Source: Myxococcales bacterium (GTDB lineage: Bacteria > Myxococcota > Myxococcia > Myxococcales > Anaeromyxobacteraceae). From it: 33,564 nt of DNA. Below the pieces are notes generated by a model, which had not been told where the DNA came from, did no database searches, and saw only the letters and a list, made by a program, of their open reading frames with translations. Positions 32,090 to 33,564 of the stretch are shown one piece after another (position 1 is the first letter of the stretch; every line of letters starts with the position of its first letter). The position numbers and the translations under genes are program-made. The stretch covers positions 1-33,564 of the forward strand of contig JAKAEO010000016.1 of the NCBI GenBank assembly GCA_021818285.1, in the 5' to 3' direction.

Positions 32090-33405
32090 CCGCCGCGCCC
32101 GCGGAGCCCGTCGAGCTGCGCCTGCATCCGGGCCACCAGCTTCCGGACGCCCCCCCTGGCCTGGGCCTCGGGCAGCGTCGCCGCGAAGGCCACCGCCTCG
32201 GCGAGCGTCCGCTCCCGGCCGGCGCGGTCGCCGGCCCGCTCCTGGCTCGTGGCCTTGAGGTCGTAGACCCGCAGCTTGCGCGGGCCGTAGGCGCGGGCCA
32301 GCGCCCGGTCGGCCGCGGCCACCGCCTCCGGGTAGCGCTTCTCCTCCCGGTAGAGCAGCGCCAGCCGCGCCGGCGGGTTGTAGTCGTCGGGCAGCGCCCG
32401 CTCCGAGGCCCGCAGCGGCGGGACGGCCAGCGCGGGGCGGCCCAGGCCGATGGCCGCGGAGACGCGCCAGGAGTCGAGGGAGGCGCGCAGCTCGGCGCTG
32501 GGGGTGCGCCGCGCCTCCGCCTCCAGGAAGCGCCAGAGCCGGGTCAGGGCGGCCCGGGAGGCCCGGGCGTCGCCGGCCGCCTGGCGCGCGTCGGCCAGCG
32601 TCTGGAGCAGGGCGGCGCGGTCGTCGGCGAGCAGGTCGGGCAGGGCCGCGGCCTCGCGGACCAGCGGCTCGAGCCGGCGGAGCGCCTCGGGGCGCCAGGG
32701 CGCGGCGTCGTCGGCGCCCAGCGCGCAGCCGAGCCCGGTGGCGACGGCGTTGGCGAAGGACGACCCGCGCGGCAGCCCCGCCCCGTCCGACCCGGCCACC
32801 GCGGCGCACTGCTCGTCCCGCCCCGCCCCCTGGAGCGCCAGCACCAGCGACTCCACGGCCCGCGGGCGGCGGCTCCAGCCCGGGCCGCCCCGCTCCAGGG
32901 CCTCGCGGTAGCCGGCCACCGCCTCCTCCACGCGGTCCTCGGCGTTGGCCCGGTCGGCCCGGGCCAGCGCCGCCTCCGGGCCGGCGCCGCCGGCGGCGCG
33001 CCGCGCCACCCGGGCGTCGTCGAGGATCCGCTCGAACTGCTTCACGGTGGCCGACCCCGGCCAGCGCAGCACCGGCTTCTCGGTGACCGGGTCGACCACC
33101 AGGAAGGTGGGGTACCCGGAGACCGTGAAGCGCTCGGTGAAGGCGGCGTTCCGCTCCTTCTCGGCGTCGACGGAGAGCCAGACGAACCGTCCGGCCTGCT
33201 TCACGAGGCGCGCGTCGGAGAGGACGTGCGCCCGCATGAAGCGGCAGGTGTGTCACCAGGGGGTCCAGACGTCGACGACCACCGGGAGGTCCCGGGCCCG
33301 GGCCTCGGCGACGGCCCGGCCCCAGTCGTCCAGGATCCAGGGCAGCCCCGGCGCCCGGCCGGCGGCCGGGGCCGCGGAGAGCAGGGCGGCGAGCAGGAGG
33401 TGCAT
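32086..33405 (-). CDS. Thioredoxin-fold/TPR protein with in-frame TGA: probable UxxC selenoprotein
   Basis: The full frame runs from ATG 33405 to a TAG at 32086, 439 residues if the TGA at 33253-33255 is read through. A signal peptide (MHLLLAALLSAAPAAG) leads to PWILDDWGRAVAEAR, then LPVVVDVWTPW, TGA, HTCRFMRAHVL. The TGA is codon 51, at the first Cys of a thioredoxin CxxC, with Cys54 following, which gives U-x-x-C. The thioredoxin fold continues with FTVSGYPTFLVVDPV, including the cis-Pro. Residues about 140-430 are TPR-like helices (YNPPARLALLYREEKRYPEAVAAADRALA). A caller treating TGA as stop would begin at ATG 33237 and lose signal peptide and active site. A periplasmic thiol/disulfide role is likely. 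The alternative is a nonsense mutation or sequencing error. Confidence 0.78.
33207..33232 (-). other. Candidate SECIS-like stem-loop downstream of the TGA
   Basis: Beginning 20 bases after the TGA, the minus strand can form GGCGC-A-CGUC / loop CUCUCC / GACG-C-GCGCC: nine base pairs with one A-C mismatch, apical loop about 30 bases from the UGA. Bacterial SECIS elements lie in this distance range. The loop lacks the G usually found at its first two positions, so fit is only partial. A smaller hairpin, CCGC-UUCAU-GCGG, lies nearer the UGA (33232-33244). Confidence 0.35.
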
Positions 33406-33445
33406 GGGACGAGAGGATATCCCGTCGCGCGCCGGCGCGCCCGGG

Positions 33446-33564
33446 TCAGGCGGCCAGCGCCGCGGCCGGCGCCGGCCGGTAGCGGCGGGCCACGGCCCGG
33501 AAGAGCAGCGCCCCCGCCAGCATCAGCAAGGTGAAGAAGAGGAAGTAGGCGGCGCCGTGGAAGA
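33446..33564 (-). CDS. C-terminal end of a multi-pass membrane protein (partial)
   Basis: The last 38 complete codons of a minus-strand gene running in from beyond the window, ending in TGA at 33446-33448. The visible peptide has one clear transmembrane helix, AAYFLFFTLLMLAGALLFRA, followed by a basic cytoplasmic tail (VARRYRP) and an Ala-rich end. This is the pattern of the last helix of a transporter, for example of the MFS/POT type, but the fragment is too short to name. It lies 40 bp upstream of the selenoprotein start on the same strand. Confidence 0.65.
   Translation of the reverse strand, partial: FHGAAYFLFFTLLMLAGALLFRAVARRYRPAPAAALAA

Noticed and set aside
33253-33405. Reading the TGA-containing gene as a pseudogene.
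   Set aside because: There is only one interruption, exactly at a redox Cys, with intact signal peptide, fold and long downstream frame. Decay would not be expected to hit that codon alone.

Overview
The window is gene-dense, very GC-rich (roughly 70-75% by eye) and uses GTG and TTG starts often. Together with the gene families present, this fits a deltaproteobacterial/Myxococcota chromosome such as Anaeromyxobacter. That assignment is inference from composition and gene content. I see no tRNA, rRNA, CRISPR array, insertion sequence or phage gene, and no stretch over 300 bp without a gene.

Layout. 1-3919: a TRAP transporter locus, with the lipoprotein TatT and the binding protein DctP on the minus strand and a fused DctQM permease diverging on the plus strand. 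3945-10383 (minus): a compact RND efflux operon (lipoprotein adaptor, pump, TolC-like channel) ending in a sphingomyelin-synthase-like PAP2_C membrane protein. 10434-15137: a class I methyltransferase, a tail-anchored Ser/Thr kinase, a YbiT-type ABC-F protein and a short THUMP-type RNA methyltransferase. 15237-19057: lipid and phosphoester genes (PAP2 phosphatase; GNAT, PlsC acyltransferase and ureohydrolase in one operon; calcineurin-like phosphoesterase). 19156-20451: an OprO/OprP-type porin. 20633-29640 (minus): phoB-phoR-pstSCAB-phoU followed by two glycosyltransferases, one of the ceramide glucosyltransferase family and one MurG/MGDG-synthase-like. 29836-33564: a membrane diguanylate cyclase, an RlmL-like methyltransferase, a thioredoxin-TPR protein and the end of a membrane protein.

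Two things stand out. First, the thioredoxin-TPR gene (32086-33405, minus) has one in-frame TGA exactly where the first Cys of a thioredoxin CxxC motif belongs, giving W-TGA-H-T-C. The reading frame, signal peptide and start are intact on both sides. The best reading is a UxxC selenoprotein that a standard gene caller would truncate to start at 33237. Second, correctly oriented 11-bp direct repeats of the PhoB-box type (C-G/T-T-C-A/G-C in 11-bp phase) lie before phoB, pstS, the porin, the phosphoesterase, the GNAT-PlsC operon and the PAP2 gene. With the two lipid-type glycosyltransferases downstream of phoU, this suggests that much of 15-30 kb is a phosphate-starvation regulon joining phosphate uptake to membrane-lipid remodelling: phospholipid breakdown, PA dephosphorylation, and glycolipid or aminolipid synthesis. 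The families are recognised from motifs; the integrated role is inference.
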